Assembly: GCA_035325905.1 (NCBI GenBank)
Contig: DAOKYY010000052.1
Span: 1 to 25,249, forward strand
DNA from: DYGX01 sp035325905
GTDB lineage: Bacteria; Chloroflexota; Anaerolineae; Aggregatilineales; Aggregatilineaceae
Direction of reading: 5' to 3'
Length of the DNA: 25,249 nt
The first letter of the stretch is position 1; the number at the start of each line of letters is the position of its first letter. This document shows, piece after piece, positions 23,641-25,249 of this stretch. Under the pieces are notes generated by a model, which was not told the DNA's origin, did no database searches, and saw nothing but the letters and a program-made list of their open reading frames with translations. A program made the translations under genes and the position numbers.

Positions 23641-25170
23641 ATGTTGAGTAGAAGACTTCTGGTGATAGGCATGCTGCTCGTGATGCTGGCGGCATCGCTC
23701 GTCCCGGCCTCGGCGGCCGGCCCGGTGTACCCTGACCTCCCCGATCTCGGCGGCCGCGAGATCAACATCGCGGTCGAGAACCTGTACACGCCGTTCCAGT
23801 TCGAGAACCCGCAGAGCGGCGAGGTGATGGGCTACGAGTACGACATGGTGGCCGAGCTGTGCGGGCGGATCAACTGCACGCCGGTCTACCAGAACGTCAG
23901 CTGGGAGGCCATGATCCAGTCGGTCGGCGAAGGCCAGTACGACATGGGCATGACCGGCATCAGCATCTACCCGGAGCGCAAGGAGGTCGTCGATTTCAGC
24001 GACCCGTACATCAACCTTGACCAGTACCTGCTGGTCCGGGCGGACGAGGAGCGCTTCGCCAACATCGACGAGTTCGCCGCCAACGACGAGCTGGTTCTCG
24101 GCGTGCAGGCCGGGACGGCGGGCTTCTTCGTGACCGAGGGGCTGGTGCCGGACGCGCGGCGGGTGGTCTACAACGAGTTCGGCGCGCTGGTCCAGGCATT
24201 GCTGGTCGGTGACATCGACGCCATGCCCGCCGACGCATCCGCCGCCGCTGGCTTTGTCAGCACGACCGGCCAGGAAGTCAAGCTCGTCGGCGACCCGATC
24301 TCGAAGGACGAGATGGGCTTCATCTTCCCGAAGGGCAGCGAGCTGGTCCAGCCGGTCAACGAGGCCATCGCCAGCATGAAGACCGACGGGTTTCTCGACT
24401 ACCTGTACTACAAGTGGTTCATCAACTACAGCCCGGAGAGCGGCGAGCTATACGCCGTGCTGCCTGATCTGGGCGGCCAGGAGATCGTGATCGCGGTCGA
24501 GAACCTGTACACGCCGTTCCAGTTCGAGAACCCGCAGAGCGGCGAGGTGATGGGCTACGAGTACGACATGGTGGCCGAGCTGTGCGGGCGGATCAACTGC
24601 ACGCCGGTCTACCAGAACGTCAGCTGGGAGGCCATGATCCAGTCGGTCGGCGAAGGCCAGTACGACATGGGCATGACCGGCATCAGCATCTACCCGGAGC
24701 GCAAGGAGGTCGTCGATTTCAGCGACCCGTACATCAACCTTGACCAGTACCTGCTGGTCCGGGCGGACGAGGAGCGCTTCGCCAACATCGACGAGTTCGC
24801 CGCCAACGACGAGCTGGTTCTCGGCGTGCAGGCCGGGACGGCGGGCTTCTTCGTGACCGAGGGGCTGGTGCCGGACGCGCGGCGGGTGGTCTACAACGAG
24901 TTCGGCGCGCTGGTCCAGGCATTGCTGGTCGGTGACATCGACGCCATGCCCGCCGACGCATCCGCCGCCGCTGGCTTTGTCAGCACGACCGGCCAGGAAG
25001 TCAAGCTCGTCGGCGACCCGATCTCGAAGGACGAGATGGGCTTCATCTTCCCGAAGGGCAGCGAGCTGGTCCAGCCGGTCAACGAGGCCATCGCCAGCAT
25101 GAAGACCGACGGGTTTCTCGACTACCTGTACTACAAGTGGTTCATCGACTACACGCCCGCTGCGCAGTAG
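23641..25170 (+). CDS. Secreted solute-binding protein with two tandem SBP_bac_3 domains (509 aa)
   Basis: Extracytoplasmic binding protein of the polar amino acid/ABC family 3. A Sec signal peptide is present (RR then a hydrophobic core, ending near ASA, about residue 25); there is no lipobox Cys. Two domains follow. The first is about residues 33-262, the second about 274-503. Residues 43-261 and 284-502 are identical, each with a Cys pair (C74/C79, C315/C320) and the signature MTGISIYPERKEVVDFSDPY. The 657-bp DNA is also identical (see repeat entries). Single-domain members are about 250-280 aa, so this is a full double copy. No transporter permease or ATPase gene is in the window. ATG is supported by GAGGAG 8 nt upstream. 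Confidence 0.92.
   Translation: MLSRRLLVIGMLLVMLAASLVPASAAGPVYPDLPDLGGREINIAVENLYTPFQFENPQSGEVMGYEYDMVAELCGRINCTPVYQNVSWEAMIQSVGEGQYDMGMTGISIYPERKEVVDFSDPYINLDQYLLVRADEERFANIDEFAANDELVLGVQAGTAGFFVTEGLVPDARRVVYNEFGALVQALLVGDIDAMPADASAAAGFVSTTGQEVKLVGDPISKDEMGFIFPKGSELVQPVNEAIASMKTDGFLDYLYYKWFINYSPESGELYAVLPDLGGQEIVIAVENLYTPFQFENPQSGEVMGYEYDMVAELCGRINCTPVYQNVSWEAMIQSVGEGQYDMGMTGISIYPERKEVVDFSDPYINLDQYLLVRADEERFANIDEFAANDELVLGVQAGTAGFFVTEGLVPDARRVVYNEFGALVQALLVGDIDAMPADASAAAGFVSTTGQEVKLVGDPISKDEMGFIFPKGSELVQPVNEAIASMKTDGFLDYLYYKWFIDYTPAAQ
23767..24423 (+). repeat. 657-bp perfect direct repeat, copy 1
   Basis: Matches 24490-25146 base for base at an offset of 723 bp (241 codons). I compared every block of the two copies by eye and found no difference. 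In the 27 bp just before the repeat the copies differ at 7 positions, and just after it they diverge (Asn versus Asp, then unrelated tails). Confidence 0.95.
24490..25146 (+). repeat. 657-bp perfect direct repeat, copy 2
   Basis: Second copy of the repeat at 23767-24423. It encodes residues 284-502 of the double binding protein. The 66 bp between the copies encode a linker that includes an LPDLGG motif also found before copy 1. Confidence 0.95.
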
Positions 25171-25204
25171 AGCCGCTAAGCGCCAGCGCGACGCCTAGAC
25201 AATG

Positions 25205-25241
25205 CGAGGCCGAATCGTTTGATTCGGCCTCGTTTCTTTCT
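25205..25241 (+). terminator. Strong rho-independent terminator of the binding-protein gene
   Basis: A perfect 12-bp stem, CGAGGCCGAATC (25205-25216) and GATTCGGCCTCG (25221-25232), encloses the loop GTTT and is followed by the T-rich tract TTTCTTTCT (25233-25241). It sits 34 nt beyond the stop codon of the solute-binding protein gene and indicates a monocistronic transcript. Confidence 0.9.
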
Positions 25242-25249
25242 GCAACCCG

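Noticed and set aside
24011..25100. Paired identical antisense frames within the binding-protein gene
   Set aside because: They exist only because the sense DNA is duplicated. Their composition (Arg/Pro-rich) is shadow-like.
23767..25146. CRISPR array or transposon as explanation of the direct repeat
   Set aside because: There are only two copies, 657 bp long, fully coding and in frame, with no terminal inverted repeats or transposase.

Overview
This is a G+C-rich bacterial chromosome segment (roughly two-thirds G+C by eye) that is almost fully coding. No rRNA, tRNA, CRISPR array or transposase was seen. Giant multi-GAF sensor kinases, a polyprenol-type glycosyltransferase pair and a membrane-bound group 4 [NiFe] hydrogenase together suggest an anaerobic or facultative bacterium. 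Chloroflexota is my best guess, but that is inference from gene style; no phylogenetic marker is present.

Layout. (1) 1-118: a G-rich palindromic spacer. (2) 119-6541, minus: two long membrane-anchored histidine kinases with the same plan (membrane segments, three GAF-like domains, PAS, HisKA, HATPase), with no response regulator nearby. (3) 6767-7693, plus: a nicotinamidase/isochorismatase-type cysteine hydrolase behind a promoter that could give a leaderless mRNA. (4) 7709-9498, minus: two paralogous GNAT acetyltransferases and a SAM methyltransferase, closely packed. (5) 9629-10279, plus: an MNT-HEPN toxin-antitoxin pair. The nucleotidyltransferase is intact, while the HEPN toxin gene carries a one-base frameshift. 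A palindromic element of about 90 bp follows. (6) 10486-12641, plus: a GT2 polyprenyl-phosphate glycosyltransferase coupled to a GT39-like membrane glycosyltransferase. (7) 12717-14937, plus: zwf and pgl, the first two steps of the oxidative pentose phosphate pathway. (8) 14945-23417, minus: an eleven-gene operon for an energy-converting [NiFe] hydrogenase and its maturation protease. (9) 23641-25170, plus: a secreted solute-binding protein made of two tandem domains that share a 657-bp perfect DNA repeat, followed by a strong intrinsic terminator.

The hydrogenase operon is the main system. In order of transcription it encodes an MbhD/E-like membrane protein, a NuoK/MbhG-like protein, two antiporter-type subunits (NuoL-like and NuoN/M-like), a small NuoA/MbhI-like protein, the NuoB/MbhJ-like small subunit, a NuoC/MbhK-like subunit, the catalytic large subunit, a NuoH/MbhM-like subunit, a 2x[4Fe-4S] ferredoxin subunit and a HycI-type protease. 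The large subunit keeps both CxxC pairs that bind the Ni-Fe site, so it is a hydrogenase and not complex I NuoD. No NADH, formate or CO module is linked, so reduced ferredoxin is the likely electron donor, with proton reduction coupled to ion pumping. Many genes overlap by ATGA, which implies translational coupling.

The two most unusual items are the solute-binding protein with two domains identical at DNA level but with diverged flanks (a gene-conversion signature), and the broken HEPN toxin beside an intact MNT antitoxin.
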